64,000 nt of DNA from UBA868 sp016776875 (GTDB taxonomy: Bacteria; Pseudomonadota; Gammaproteobacteria; Arenicellales; UBA868), in NCBI GenBank assembly GCA_051201585.1, contig CP179198.1, positions 1,984,001-2,048,000 on the forward strand. The letters are read 5' to 3'. The position numbers were made by a program, and so were the translations under genes. Below the pieces are notes generated by a model that searched no databases, was not told the origin of the DNA, and saw nothing but the letters and a program-made list of their open reading frames with translations. Of this stretch, positions 1 to 8,992 are shown in pieces; positions within the stretch are counted from its first letter, which is position 1; each line of letters starts with the position of its first letter.

Positions 1-1
1 A

Positions 2-541
2 CCAAGCAGTGAGAACCTTCCCGATGGTGCCGCAAACAAGCCTGGGGATGTGGTCACCAGTATGTCAGGCAAAACGATTGAAATCCTCAACACCGACGCT
101 GAAGGACGTCTCATTTTATGTGATGCCATTACATATGCTGAGCGTTACAGTCCGTCAGCAGTCATAGATATCGCCACCTTGACCGGTGCATGTGTTGTCG
201 CGCTGGGAAACCCGGCCACGGGTTTGTTCTCGACTGATGACCAGTTAGCCAATGAACTTCTGGAGTGTGGCGAAAACGCCCGAGATCGAGCATGGCGGAT
301 GCCGGTGTGGAAAGAATATCAGAAGCAACTCAATACGCCATTTGCGGACATGGCTAATATTGGTGGTCGCACGGCTGGCGCCGTGACAGCCGCGTGCTTC
401 TTGGCGCGCTTCACTGAGAGCATGAAGTGGGCCCACCTTGATATCGCTGGAACCGCATGGCAATCGGGCGCAAATAAAGGCGCAACCGGTCGACCCGTCT
501 CGCTATTAACTCGCTTCCTGATCAACCGAGCCAATGATTGA
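2..541 (+). CDS. pepA: Leucyl (cytosol) aminopeptidase PepA, C-terminal part
   Basis: This is the C-terminal 179 codons of an M17 leucine aminopeptidase; the gene begins before the window and the frame is open from base 2. M17 enzymes are cytoplasmic hexamers with two metal ions that remove N-terminal residues from peptides; in some bacteria they also bind DNA. The signature NTDAEGRL is present, supplying the metal-binding Asp and Glu and the catalytic Arg of the family, followed by the IATLTGA and GGRTAGAVTAA stretches typical of the C-terminal catalytic domain. It precedes holC by only a few bases, as in the pepA-holC-valS order of E. coli. An internal GTG at 50 is not the real start because conserved sequence continues upstream of it. 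Confidence 0.95.
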   Translation, partial: PSSENLPDGAANKPGDVVTSMSGKTIEILNTDAEGRLILCDAITYAERYSPSAVIDIATLTGACVVALGNPATGLFSTDDQLANELLECGENARDRAWRMPVWKEYQKQLNTPFADMANIGGRTAGAVTAACFLARFTESMKWAHLDIAGTAWQSGANKGATGRPVSLLTRFLINRAND

Positions 542-544
542 TTT

Positions 545-974
545 ATGGCATCCTGCCGCGTAGATTTTTATGTTCCCTCTAGTGATACGCCTCACGGGCG
601 TTATACGCTTGCGTGCCGGGTCACTGAGAAAGCTTTTTCAGTCCGGAAAGCACGTATATCTCTACTGTCAAACACTCGATCAATTAACTCAGATGGACGA
701 GCGACTATGGGCTTTCTCTTCAAGTAGTTTTATCCCGCATGGATTACTCGGGGAAACTGATGAATTAGTGCGGGTCATATTAGGTTGCGACGACCCGAGT
801 CCCGATGTTGCCGAAATTGTAATTTCAATGGCGAATACACCGGTATCAACTTTTAGCCTATTTTCAAGAGTTGCGGAAATTGTCGGCACCGATGAGTCCG
901 AGCGGCAACTCGCAAGAAATCGGTTCAAGTTTTATCGTGACAATGGCGTCGAGCCTGTCACTCACAAAATCTAG
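545..974 (+). CDS. holC: DNA polymerase III chi subunit HolC, with an apparent +1 frameshift
   Basis: HolC (chi) links the clamp loader to single-strand binding protein at the replication fork. The N-terminal part (VDFYV, then TLACRVTEKAF) reads in the frame of the ATG at 545. The rest (QSGKHVYLYC, DERLWAF, FIPH, and the C-terminal ARNRFKFYRDNG) reads in the next frame up to the stop at 974. The switch falls at the run of five T at 634-638; removing one T fuses both parts into a 142-residue protein, close to the roughly 147 residues of E. coli chi. As written, neither frame alone encodes a full protein. Its place between pepA and valS supports the assignment. The shift could be a sequence error, a recent mutation or slippage. 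Confidence 0.85.
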
Positions 975-991
975 GTTCCGAGTCGAATCTT

Positions 992-1522
992 GTGAGCCAA
1001 GATAAAATTCGGGATCAACTGATCAACGAGCTTGAATCGCTCGGTAGATTCATTGGCGAAGGGTCTTCAGCAACTGGCCTGTTACCAGAGGAAGAAGGCG
1101 CGATTGGGAAAAGTGCGCAGGCCGATATTGATATCCACAATAATCTGGCCCCTGAAAATGACGGTCCTGAAACTGTGGATATGTTTGAGTCAGAAACTAG
1201 CGCAACGGAATCTACTGAACCATTGATTGAAGAGGTGGCTTCCGCGCTCGAGCACCCCGAAGCGGGACAAACAAAGAATAACAACACGTCAATCGATGCT
1301 ACAAACAAAAATCATGATCATCCCAAAAAATCAGGAATTGAATTCCCAAATGTCAATAAAGATGACAACCAAGATTATTTAACTGAGTTAGTCGATGAAA
1401 TAATGATTACCGTTGAAAAAAGACTTTCATCATACTCTGGAGAATCGCTTCCAGAAGCTTTACGGAATGAATTATCGACCGACATTCGAAGTCGCCTGGC
1501 TCCATGGTGGAGCGACAATTAA
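992..1522 (+). CDS. Acidic hypothetical protein between holC and valS
   Basis: A 176-residue protein with a GTG start at 992. I do not recognise a named family. The first two thirds are low-complexity and rich in Glu, Asp, Ser and Asn, which suggests disorder. The last 50 residues (from about QDYLTELVDEI to the end) look like an ordered helical module with alternating hydrophobic and charged positions and end in an aromatic APWWSDN. No signal peptide or membrane segment is visible. It lies between holC and valS, where other Gammaproteobacteria also carry a small uncharacterised gene. It overlaps the longest reading of valS by 19 bases, so coupled translation is possible if that start is used. 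Confidence 0.7.
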   Translation: MSQDKIRDQLINELESLGRFIGEGSSATGLLPEEEGAIGKSAQADIDIHNNLAPENDGPETVDMFESETSATESTEPLIEEVASALEHPEAGQTKNNNTSIDATNKNHDHPKKSGIEFPNVNKDDNQDYLTELVDEIMITVEKRLSSYSGESLPEALRNELSTDIRSRLAPWWSDN

Positions 1523-4344
1523 TTATTTACTCTCCCACATTTAAAGACACTCAACCCGTGACCCAAGAAGAAACAAACAAAGCATATGATCCACATGCGA
1601 TAGAGCAAGCCCTTTATGAACGATGGGAGCAACAGGGGGCGTTTAAGCCTTCTGGGGAAGGCCCTCCTTTCTGTATCGCAATACCACCCCCTAATGTAAC
1701 CGGCAGCCTTCATATGGGTCATGCATTTCAAGACACGATAATGGATGCTTTGACTCGATACCACCGAATGCTGGGTCACAGAACCCTTTGGCAAGCGGGC
1801 ACCGATCACGCTGGCATCGCAACTCAGATGGTCGTGGAACGCCAGCTCAATTCGGAAGGGAAGACCAGGCACGATCTAGGACGAAATGACTTCATCGACC
1901 GAATCTGGCAGTGGAAACGTGAATCGGGTGGAACCATTACCCATCAACTAAGGCGAATGGGTGCATCACTTGATTGGAGTCGAGAGCGCTTCACGATGGA
2001 CGAGGACCTTTCGACAGCCGTAAGAGAAGTATTTGTAAAACTCTACGAGGAAAACCTCATTTATCGTGGCAAGCGACTTGTTAACTGGGATCCTATACTT
2101 CATACCGCCCTCTCTGATTTAGAGGTCATTTCGGAAGAAGAAAAGGGCTCTCTTTGGCATCTTCGATATCCGTTTGAAAGCGGAGACGGGTACGTCGTAG
2201 TTGCCACCACGCGTCCTGAAACCATGCTGGGAGATGTTGCCGTTGCTGTTCATCCAGACGATGATCGATACGCTCACCTGGTTGGCCAGCGTGTTTGCCT
2301 TCCGCTAACCGATCGTAAAATACCCGTGATTGCAGACGACTACGTCGATCCAGATTTTGGCACGGGCTGTTTAAAAATCACGCCGGCTCATGATTTCAAC
2401 GACTATGAAGTCGGTAACCGTCATGAATTTGAACCGATCAATATTCTCAGCCCAAGCGCTGCCATCGACCTTCCACAATCCCGTTATCATGGATTAGACC
2501 GTTTCGAAGCACGTCAAAAAATCATTGACGACCTTCAGACCGAAAATCTCATCGAAAAAATAGAGGATCACACGCTTATGGTTCCTAGGGGTGATAGAAC
2601 CCACGCCGTCGTGGAACCGTACCTGACCGATCAGTGGTTTGTAAAAACCAAACCCCTCGCTAAACCTGCCATCCAGGCAGTCGAAGATGGACGTATAAAG
2701 TTTGTACCAGAAAACTGGAGCCGCACTTATTTTGACTGGATGCACAATATTCAGGATTGGTGTATCTCACGGCAGATCTGGTGGGGACACCGAATTCCAG
2801 CTTGGTACGACGAGGAAGGAAATATGTTTGTTGCCATGACCGCCTCGGAAGCTCATGCAAAAGCTGTAGAGCACCATGGCAAAGAAGTTAATCTACATCA
2901 GGATGACGATGTACTGGATACCTGGTTCTCATCAGCTCTTTGGCCTTTTTCCACTTTGGGGTGGCCCAACTCGACAGAAGAATACAAGACGTTCTATCCC
3001 ACTAGTGTTTTAGTAACAGGTTTTGACATTATCTTTTTCTGGGTCGCCCGGATGATCATGTTTGGCCTGAAATTTACCGGTGACGTTCCTTTTCATCAGG
3101 TCTATGTGCACGGACTGGTTCGCGACTCTGATGGCCAGAAAATGTCCAAATCGAAAGGGAATGTTCTCGACCCACTGGACCTGATCGACGGGATTGATCT
3201 TGAAGCGCTGATTGAGAAACGGACCGCTGGCTTAATGCAGCCAAAGATGGCAAAACAGATTGCGCAGGCGACCCGAAAACAATTTCCCAATGGCATCCCC
3301 TCTTTCGGTACTGACGCCTTGAGATTCACATTTGCCAGTCTGGCAACACAAGGACGTGATATCCGATTTGACTTAGGTCGAATCGAGGGTTTTCGAAATT
3401 TTTGCAACAAACTCTGGAACGCCGCACGCTTTGTTGAGATGAATACATCATCTGTTTCAAAGAATTCTGAATCAAACGCGTCCAAAGGGGTCGCAGAAAA
3501 ATGGATCGAATCCAAATTATCTGAGGTTTGCAAGTCTGTTGAAAAATCGATGAGCATCTATCGATTTGATCAAGTTGCTCAAACCCTCCATACGTTTATC
3601 TGGGATGAGTACTGTAGCTGGTATCTTGAAATTGCCAAGATTCAGCTGGCGAGTCCTGAATTGTCGCCGGAGCAAAAAAACGCGGTGCGTCTCACCCTAA
3701 CGGCCATATTGGATAATTCACTGCGCCTGCTACACCCCTTAATGCCCTTTATTTCAGAGACCTTATGGCAGCGAGTCGCACAACCAGATGATGAGACAAA
3801 TAGCAGTGTCATCAATCAGAAGTACCCGGGCAGTGGCGACTTTACCGTTGATGAGGAGGCGGAAACAGACATCGAGTGGTTGAAATCGGTTATCGGCGGG
3901 GTTCGAAACATACGTGGTGAAATGAATATTGATCCACGGCAAGCGCTACCCGTCCTGCTTCAAACTAATAATGAACAAGACCAGCGACGAATTAAGCAAT
4001 TTGAATGGATGTTAGCCCCCCTCGCAAGACTTGAGAAATTGAGCCTGATTAACGATGACGTTGAGCCAGATGGAGACCACGCCACCGCGCTCACCGGCGC
4101 ATTAAAGATCCTGGTCCCAATGGGGTCTCTTATTGATCGTGACGCCGAGATGACCCGATTGACCCGCGAGATTGAAAAATTATCGACCGATCTCGCGAAG
4201 TGTCAGGCAAAACTTGAAAATCCCAAATTTGTTGAGCGAGCACCGGCCGACGTTGTCCAAAAAGAAACCGATCGAGTTGAACAACTTAATCGTGACCTCG
4301 ATGAATTTCGGGCCCGACAACAGCGAATCTCGGACATGCCTTAA
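1504..4344 (+). CDS. valS: Valyl-tRNA synthetase
   Basis: Class I aminoacyl-tRNA synthetase that charges tRNA-Val and edits misactivated threonine. The longest reading is 946 residues. The HIGH motif appears as HMGH at residues 70-73 after NVTGSL, and the KMSKS loop is at about 546-550. The CP1 editing domain lies between them (TTRPETMLGD near residue 237, then the conserved GTGC and TPAHDFNDYEVG). The anticodon-binding helical domain follows and the C-terminal 65 residues form the tRNA-binding coiled coil usual for ValS. The E. coli protein starts about where residue 27 falls here, so the true start may be the GTG at 1558 (reading VTQEETNKAYDP), which would remove the overlap with the gene before it. 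Confidence 0.97.
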   Translation: MVERQLIIYSPTFKDTQPVTQEETNKAYDPHAIEQALYERWEQQGAFKPSGEGPPFCIAIPPPNVTGSLHMGHAFQDTIMDALTRYHRMLGHRTLWQAGTDHAGIATQMVVERQLNSEGKTRHDLGRNDFIDRIWQWKRESGGTITHQLRRMGASLDWSRERFTMDEDLSTAVREVFVKLYEENLIYRGKRLVNWDPILHTALSDLEVISEEEKGSLWHLRYPFESGDGYVVVATTRPETMLGDVAVAVHPDDDRYAHLVGQRVCLPLTDRKIPVIADDYVDPDFGTGCLKITPAHDFNDYEVGNRHEFEPINILSPSAAIDLPQSRYHGLDRFEARQKIIDDLQTENLIEKIEDHTLMVPRGDRTHAVVEPYLTDQWFVKTKPLAKPAIQAVEDGRIKFVPENWSRTYFDWMHNIQDWCISRQIWWGHRIPAWYDEEGNMFVAMTASEAHAKAVEHHGKEVNLHQDDDVLDTWFSSALWPFSTLGWPNSTEEYKTFYPTSVLVTGFDIIFFWVARMIMFGLKFTGDVPFHQVYVHGLVRDSDGQKMSKSKGNVLDPLDLIDGIDLEALIEKRTAGLMQPKMAKQIAQATRKQFPNGIPSFGTDALRFTFASLATQGRDIRFDLGRIEGFRNFCNKLWNAARFVEMNTSSVSKNSESNASKGVAEKWIESKLSEVCKSVEKSMSIYRFDQVAQTLHTFIWDEYCSWYLEIAKIQLASPELSPEQKNAVRLTLTAILDNSLRLLHPLMPFISETLWQRVAQPDDETNSSVINQKYPGSGDFTVDEEAETDIEWLKSVIGGVRNIRGEMNIDPRQALPVLLQTNNEQDQRRIKQFEWMLAPLARLEKLSLINDDVEPDGDHATALTGALKILVPMGSLIDRDAEMTRLTREIEKLSTDLAKCQAKLENPKFVERAPADVVQKETDRVEQLNRDLDEFRARQQRISDMP

Positions 4345-4350
4345 GGGAAT

Positions 4351-5103
4351 TCAATCATCCCGCATCACTGAGGACGGGCTCACGAGTCCGATTATTGACG
4401 CGACAAGCGAGACCGCGGCCGTCTCGGTTCGAAGAATACCATCGCCGACCGATAACATTTTAAAACCGGCATGCTTCTGGAGCTGGCGCTCAAAAACGGT
4501 AAATCCGCCCTCTGGGCCAATCACGAGATATACTTTTTCCAGTTCTTGTAGAGACATGTTTGAGAAGCTTCCCAATGTGTCGCCGTCACTATCTCCGACA
4601 AAAACCGTAGCGCCTTCATCAATATCCCTTATAAACGTTTCCAGCGAAGACTCTTCTGCAAGCGTAGGCAGCCAGGCGCGGTGACTCTGCTTGCACGCCT
4701 CAATCACTATCCGATCCCAACGATCCCGATTACTCTTTCGAGACACACTGACACTTCTCTCGCACACCAATGGCGTTAATACGTCCACTCCAAGTTGCGT
4801 CGCCATATCGATCATCGTGTTCTGGCGATCCCCTTTAGGGAGTGCTGAAACTAAATGAAGACTTGGCTTTTTTTGGGAAGACCAGTCTCTCTCGCCGATA
4901 TGCAAACGGACGCTTAATGGACGCTGGGTTATTTCTATAATCCGAGCCGCTGCCGATTGCCCCTTGCCGTCAAAAATAACCAAGGGGTCGTCGATACGAA
5001 GTCTCCTCGTCCGAACGGCATGACTTGCCTCGGCGTCTGACAATACAGTCTCCATACCGCTCTTCGGAATGTGTTCCGTGAAAAACCAGTGTTCTTTTGT
5101 CAC
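4351..5103 (-). CDS. rsmE: 16S rRNA m3U1498 methyltransferase RsmE
   Basis: SPOUT-class methyltransferase that modifies U1498 of 16S rRNA in the 30S subunit. The 250-residue length is normal for the family. An N-terminal PUA-like domain (SDAEASHAVRTRRLR) is followed by the trefoil-knot SAM-binding region with VIGPEGGF and, near the C terminus, the LSVGDGILRTETA segment that closes the knot. The start is GTG and overlaps the stop of rsmJ by four bases (GTGA), which points to translational coupling. It converges with valS, leaving only six bases between the two stops. Confidence 0.95.
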   Translation of the reverse strand: MTKEHWFFTEHIPKSGMETVLSDAEASHAVRTRRLRIDDPLVIFDGKGQSAAARIIEITQRPLSVRLHIGERDWSSQKKPSLHLVSALPKGDRQNTMIDMATQLGVDVLTPLVCERSVSVSRKSNRDRWDRIVIEACKQSHRAWLPTLAEESSLETFIRDIDEGATVFVGDSDGDTLGSFSNMSLQELEKVYLVIGPEGGFTVFERQLQKHAGFKMLSVGDGILRTETAAVSLVASIIGLVSPSSVMRDD

Positions 5104-5834
5104 GATGTCCTCGAAAAATATACGTCATAGCGAATCGATTTACCCATAAAGCAATGATCTGGCTCTACCCCTAACGACGACGAAAGGCGTGGTCTTTTCA
5201 CAACCACTCTTTGTTTTGCATGCTGGCGGGCAACTTCCAGCAGACTATCTGAATCCGAGCTTGGACCCACAATCAAACGCAATAATTGTTGAGCTTTACG
5301 AGGTTTCGCACTTCTTTTCTCAACATCTTCAAACATTGGATCCAAAAAAATAACATCACAGGAAGGCAGGTTTGGAATAATATCCTGAGCCGCAGCTTCA
5401 AGCACACTGATTCGTTTCCGTTCATCAGAATCCTCAATTTTTGCTACCGCATCCTTCAACAAAAAAACGATCAAGCTGATTCTCTCAACGGCAAAAACTC
5501 GCTTACCCCGCCGCAAAAAATCAAAAGAATCGCCCCCAAATCCAGCTGTTGCATCAATGATCGTGGTTGATTTTGGGCCAAGGGCGCGGCCGAGAAGATC
5601 TCGAGAGCTAACAACCCTCCTCTGAATCTGGGAATCGACAAAGAATGAACGGGTGCGAGGCCGGTCATAATCGCGCAAAGCAAGTTTTGCCTCCCCGACC
5701 TCTAATACTAACCCTGATAGCCCACTTTCCGAGGTCTCTAGTGTTGCACCCAGTTGATGTGCAATCTTAGCTGCCTGATCATCAGCGTTTCGCGACACGG
5801 CAAAGACAGAAAGTTGCTTCTCAATTGAGTGCAT
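5100..5834 (-). CDS. rsmJ: 16S rRNA m2G1516 methyltransferase RsmJ
   Basis: SAM-dependent class I methyltransferase predicted to act on G1516 of 16S rRNA. The 244 residues contain IDATAGFGGDSF (SAM-binding motif I), VFAVER (motif II), and VIFLDPMF followed by a basic segment, which matches the catalytic DPMF motif of the RsmJ family; a VVVKRP stretch near the end is also typical. The N-terminal 60 residues form the less conserved cap domain. It is the first gene of an rsmJ-rsmE pair devoted to 16S rRNA modification and is divergent from fabI across 76 bases. Confidence 0.9.
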   Translation of the reverse strand: MHSIEKQLSVFAVSRNADDQAAKIAHQLGATLETSESGLSGLVLEVGEAKLALRDYDRPRTRSFFVDSQIQRRVVSSRDLLGRALGPKSTTIIDATAGFGGDSFDFLRRGKRVFAVERISLIVFLLKDAVAKIEDSDERKRISVLEAAAQDIIPNLPSCDVIFLDPMFEDVEKRSAKPRKAQQLLRLIVGPSSDSDSLLEVARQHAKQRVVVKRPRLSSSLGVEPDHCFMGKSIRYDVYFSRTS

Positions 5835-5843
5835 TACGAAATT

Positions 5844-5872
5844 TTGACTCTTTATGCCGGTTCGGATAAAAC
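5844..5872 (+). promoter_or_regulatory. Putative sigma-70 promoter of fabI
   Basis: A TTGACT -35 hexamer (5844-5849) is followed after 17 bases by TAAAAC (5867-5872), placing a start about 30 bases upstream of the fabI ATG. The -35 is a near-consensus match and the -10 is weaker. It lies in the short divergent region between rsmJ and fabI. Confidence 0.45.
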
Positions 5873-5910
5873 GTTCATTCTAGTGATTTTAACCAAGGAC
5901 AAAGCGAGAC

Positions 5911-6705
5911 ATGGGATTCCTAAAAGGCAAACGAGCGCTCATTACCGGGGTAGCGTCAAATCGCTCCATTGCATGGGGTATTGCGCAGTCTATGGCCCGC
6001 GAAGGGGCTGAACTGGTACTGACCTATGAAAACGATAAATTAGGTGGAAGAGCAGAAAAATTTGCGGCGGAACTCGGATCTGCCAAAACTATCCTTTGTG
6101 ATGTCTCGCAAGATAGCAATATCGCAGAAATGAAAGATGAACTCGCTAAACACTGGGATCATCTTGATATTCTCGTTCACTCAATAGCCTATGCACCTCG
6201 CGAGGAATTAGAAGGTATGTACCTCGATGCGGTTACTCGAGAGGGATTTAGAACAGCACATGAAATCAGCTCTTATAGTTTTGCAGCACTGGCAAAGTCA
6301 TTAAGAAGCATGATGACTGAAGGGGGTGCAATGCTGACCCTTAGTTATATTGGTGCTGAACGATCAATGCCTGGATACAACGTAATGGGCCTAGCCAAAG
6401 CAAGCCTCGAAGCCAATGTCCGATATCTTGCCCAATCTTTAGGAGGCGAAGGTATTCGGGTTAATGGAATTTCAGCAGGACCAATCAAAACGCTCGCTGC
6501 TGCAGGAATTAAAGGCCTTAAGCAGATGCTGCAATTCTACGAAGTCACCGCTCCGCTCGGTCGAGGCGTCACAACAGAAGAAGTTGGCAACACGGCGGCG
6601 TTCTTGTGTTCAGATTTAGCATCAGGCATCACGGGCGAGATTACTTATGTCGACGGCGGATTCAACACCGTCGGCATTAGTCCTCGGATTGCAGGGGGGG
6701 CATGA
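5911..6705 (+). CDS. fabI: Enoyl-[acyl-carrier-protein] reductase (NADH) FabI
   Basis: Catalyses the last reduction of each round of type II fatty acid elongation, converting trans-2-enoyl-ACP to acyl-ACP with NADH. At 264 residues it matches E. coli FabI and keeps the same numbering: Tyr146, Tyr156 and Lys163 form the catalytic set (LSYIGAERSMPGY, then GLAKASLE). The N-terminal TGVASNRSIAWG is the atypical nucleotide-binding loop of enoyl reductases, which separates it from ordinary short-chain dehydrogenases. A purine-rich AAGGAC precedes the ATG at a suitable distance. The gene is transcribed alone and converges with ppiD. Confidence 0.97.
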   Translation: MGFLKGKRALITGVASNRSIAWGIAQSMAREGAELVLTYENDKLGGRAEKFAAELGSAKTILCDVSQDSNIAEMKDELAKHWDHLDILVHSIAYAPREELEGMYLDAVTREGFRTAHEISSYSFAALAKSLRSMMTEGGAMLTLSYIGAERSMPGYNVMGLAKASLEANVRYLAQSLGGEGIRVNGISAGPIKTLAAAGIKGLKQMLQFYEVTAPLGRGVTTEEVGNTAAFLCSDLASGITGEITYVDGGFNTVGISPRIAGGA

Positions 6706-6737
6706 CCTGAAGATAAAAAATAAGATATGTAGAGGTG

Positions 6738-8651
6738 CTAAAGCGCCTCTTCAAAGATCTGGACATCGGCAGCGGTTCGAAGCGCCCGGCCAATTCCAGC
6801 ATGAAGTTCTTCGCCGACCCGGGATTCAACTAAATCCTCAACCTCGCTGACCTGATCATCCGAGATCTGTGAAATATCGCCCGCGACTACCTCATCAAGT
6901 TTATATATGAGGTAGTCTGTAGCGCTCAACCGCGCGCTACCGAACACCGGCGTCCCTGGATTAGGCGCGCCCACCGAATAAACAACTCTCGCCACTGCTC
7001 TCGCGACATCATCAGTCGTGCTTTCCAAATCTTCGGGCAAGTCCGCGGAAGACAATCCTTCCGTAGCAAGTAAATTGTCCCAATCCGCACCAGATTCCAA
7101 CGTTGCAACAAGCTTTGTTGCAAATTTCTCTTGCGCTTCAGCCGCAACCCGTGCTGCTAAGACACGCTCGATCTGATCTTTAACTTCATTAAAATCTTTT
7201 TGACGTTTTTCACGAAAATCTGCGAACCGAACAGCGACGAGCGTATCACTGCCTATCTCAAGCATCTCGCTATTCAAACGATCAACTAACACCTCTGGAC
7301 TAAAAGCCGTTTCACGAACAAGATCGTTTGAGGCGATCCCGTCTCCCGTTATCCGAGAGAACCAGTCGCTGCGCTCGATTGGTGTACCGAGAAAATCAGC
7401 CGCTGCATTCAGGGAATCCGGTTGCTCAAAAATCAAATTCTGAAAATCTTCCGCCATCGTGATGAACTGGTTTTCGGCCCACTCCCGCTCAAGGATCGTC
7501 TTGATTTCACCCATGACCTCGTCGAAAGGGCGGACATTACTCTCACGAATGTTGGTAACTTTGATAATGTGCCAGCCATAAGCGGTACGCACAGGATCGC
7601 TAATCTGACCCTCTTTTAAATCAAAAACAACTGTCTCAAACGACGGTGCCATCGCGCCCGGTCGAATGATGCCAAGATCTCCACCCCGAGATGCCGAACC
7701 AGGATCCTTTGAATACGTTTCGGCAAGTTTTGCAAAATCTTCGCCGGACCTTGCTCTTGCGGCAATACCTTTCGCTTCCTGCTCCCGTGTATCGACCACA
7801 TCTTCAGCGTCGTCCCCCGCTAATGACAACAAAATATGACTGGCGCTCCGACTCTCCGGCTGCGTGAATCGCTCGACATTGTTGTCATAAAACGCCCTTT
7901 GCTCGAGCTCACTCACATTTGCCTGTTTTCCAAGTTCGTCGACCGATAGTCGAATAAACTCGACCTGCATCTGTTCCGGCTGTACGTACTGCGCTCGATT
8001 AGCATCAAACTCATCACGTAAAGCTTCCGACTCCACAACCAAACTGTCTTCGAAAGCGGCAATATCAACTACCGTGAACTGTGCCACTCGACGCTGATAT
8101 AACAATTCAATTGCACGATCGGTCATCGAAGATACAACCAGCGAACTTCCTCTCAGACCGGCTCTCAGCTGATCAATGGCTCCCTGTTGCCGCTGCTGGC
8201 GTTCGAACCCTTCAACGCTTAAACCCGCATTCCGCACGAGCTGCTCATAACGAGTGGGATCAAATTGGCCGTCTACCTGAAAAGCCGAAAACGAAGAGAT
8301 TTTTTTCGAAAGCTGCTCATCGGTCACCCGAAAACCCCGATCACGTAAGTATTCTGCCTGAAGGCGCGAATCGATTAATGTCTCCAAGACTTGTAACTTA
8401 AAAGCCCGGCTTGCAAAATAGTCAGCGTCAACGTTTTGCCCCATCATTTGAACAAGCATCCGACGTTGATCAGATAGCGAATTCTGATAGTCAGTTTTTT
8501 CAATTTCGACACCATTGACTGTCGCTACCACAATTTTTGAAGCGCCCTCGAAATAGGAATTGATTCCCCATAGCGCAAAAGGAATAGAAATTAATGCGAC
8601 CAGCGTCCAGGCAATCCAGCCTGAGGCGCGTTCTTTAATAGCTGTTAGCAT
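6738..8651 (-). CDS. ppiD: Periplasmic folding chaperone PpiD (SurA_N/parvulin domains)
   Basis: A 637-residue inner-membrane-anchored chaperone. Residues about 11-30 form the single N-terminal membrane segment (WIAWTLVALISIPFALWG), leaving the rest in the periplasm. A SurA_N-like helical domain follows, then one parvulin (PpiC) domain in the middle (SASHILLSLAG to YGWHIIKVTNI), then a long C-terminal region. PpiD helps newly exported envelope proteins leave the Sec translocon. It sits at the end of the tig-clpPX-lon-hupB line, as in enterobacteria and pseudomonads, with tRNA-Val and tRNA-Asp between it and hupB. Confidence 0.95.
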   Translation of the reverse strand: MLTAIKERASGWIAWTLVALISIPFALWGINSYFEGASKIVVATVNGVEIEKTDYQNSLSDQRRMLVQMMGQNVDADYFASRAFKLQVLETLIDSRLQAEYLRDRGFRVTDEQLSKKISSFSAFQVDGQFDPTRYEQLVRNAGLSVEGFERQQRQQGAIDQLRAGLRGSSLVVSSMTDRAIELLYQRRVAQFTVVDIAAFEDSLVVESEALRDEFDANRAQYVQPEQMQVEFIRLSVDELGKQANVSELEQRAFYDNNVERFTQPESRSASHILLSLAGDDAEDVVDTREQEAKGIAARARSGEDFAKLAETYSKDPGSASRGGDLGIIRPGAMAPSFETVVFDLKEGQISDPVRTAYGWHIIKVTNIRESNVRPFDEVMGEIKTILEREWAENQFITMAEDFQNLIFEQPDSLNAAADFLGTPIERSDWFSRITGDGIASNDLVRETAFSPEVLVDRLNSEMLEIGSDTLVAVRFADFREKRQKDFNEVKDQIERVLAARVAAEAQEKFATKLVATLESGADWDNLLATEGLSSADLPEDLESTTDDVARAVARVVYSVGAPNPGTPVFGSARLSATDYLIYKLDEVVAGDISQISDDQVSEVEDLVESRVGEELHAGIGRALRTAADVQIFEEAL

Positions 8652-8793
8652 GTTCTGCCTTAAAAATATGAATCCACTGAGTGAGTAGTGTAGTCACCTT
8701 CGATTGTGATTGACTATTTTTCATCTTCCTGAATATACCCCAAAGCGTCTTAAACTCGGGGGCCTTGGAAGTATAAAACGAGGGACAAGGAGA

Positions 8794-8870
8794 TGGCGGA
8801 GCGGACGGGACTCGAACCCGCGACCCCCGGCGTGACAGGCCGGTATTCTAACCAACTGAACTACCGCTCC
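8794..8870 (-). tRNA. tRNA-Asp (GUC)
   Basis: A complete 77-base cloverleaf with an encoded CCA end. The anticodon stem CCGGC/GCCGG encloses CTGTCAC, giving GTC (Asp). The D-arm, T-arm (GGTTCGAGTC) and acceptor stem pair fully and are close to E. coli tRNA-Asp. It lies 36 bases downstream of tRNA-Val and is probably cotranscribed with it. Confidence 0.97.
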
Positions 8871-8906
8871 AAATAATTTCCCTGACTCGAGCGCGTTTAT
8901 CAAACC

Positions 8907-8982
8907 TGGTGGGTGCTGCGGGGTTCGAACCTGCGACCTTCGCCTTGTAAGGGCGACGCTCTGCCAACTGAGCTAAGCACCC
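8907..8982 (-). tRNA. tRNA-Val (UAC)
   Basis: A 76-base tRNA with encoded CCA. The anticodon loop CTTACAA carries TAC (Val) on a GC-rich stem, and the T-loop reads GGTTCGAACC. It begins 10 bases after the hupB stop, so processing from a hupB-tRNA transcript is likely. Confidence 0.97.
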
Positions 8983-8992
8983 GAAGGGCGCG

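Noticed and set aside
634..638. Programmed frameshifting of the dnaX or prfB type in holC
   Set aside because: No stop-codon slippery site with internal Shine-Dalgarno or downstream stem-loop was seen; an indel is simpler.
4172..4684. A 170-codon plus-strand frame across the valS end and antisense to rsmE
   Set aside because: rsmE on the other strand has full family motifs over the same bases, and the plus-strand product is Ser-rich without any recognisable fold.
6738..6775. Hairpin at the end of ppiD as an intrinsic terminator
   Set aside because: A stem with GCGCCTCT/AGAGGTGC exists, but the T-rich stretch lies several bases away, so support is too weak.
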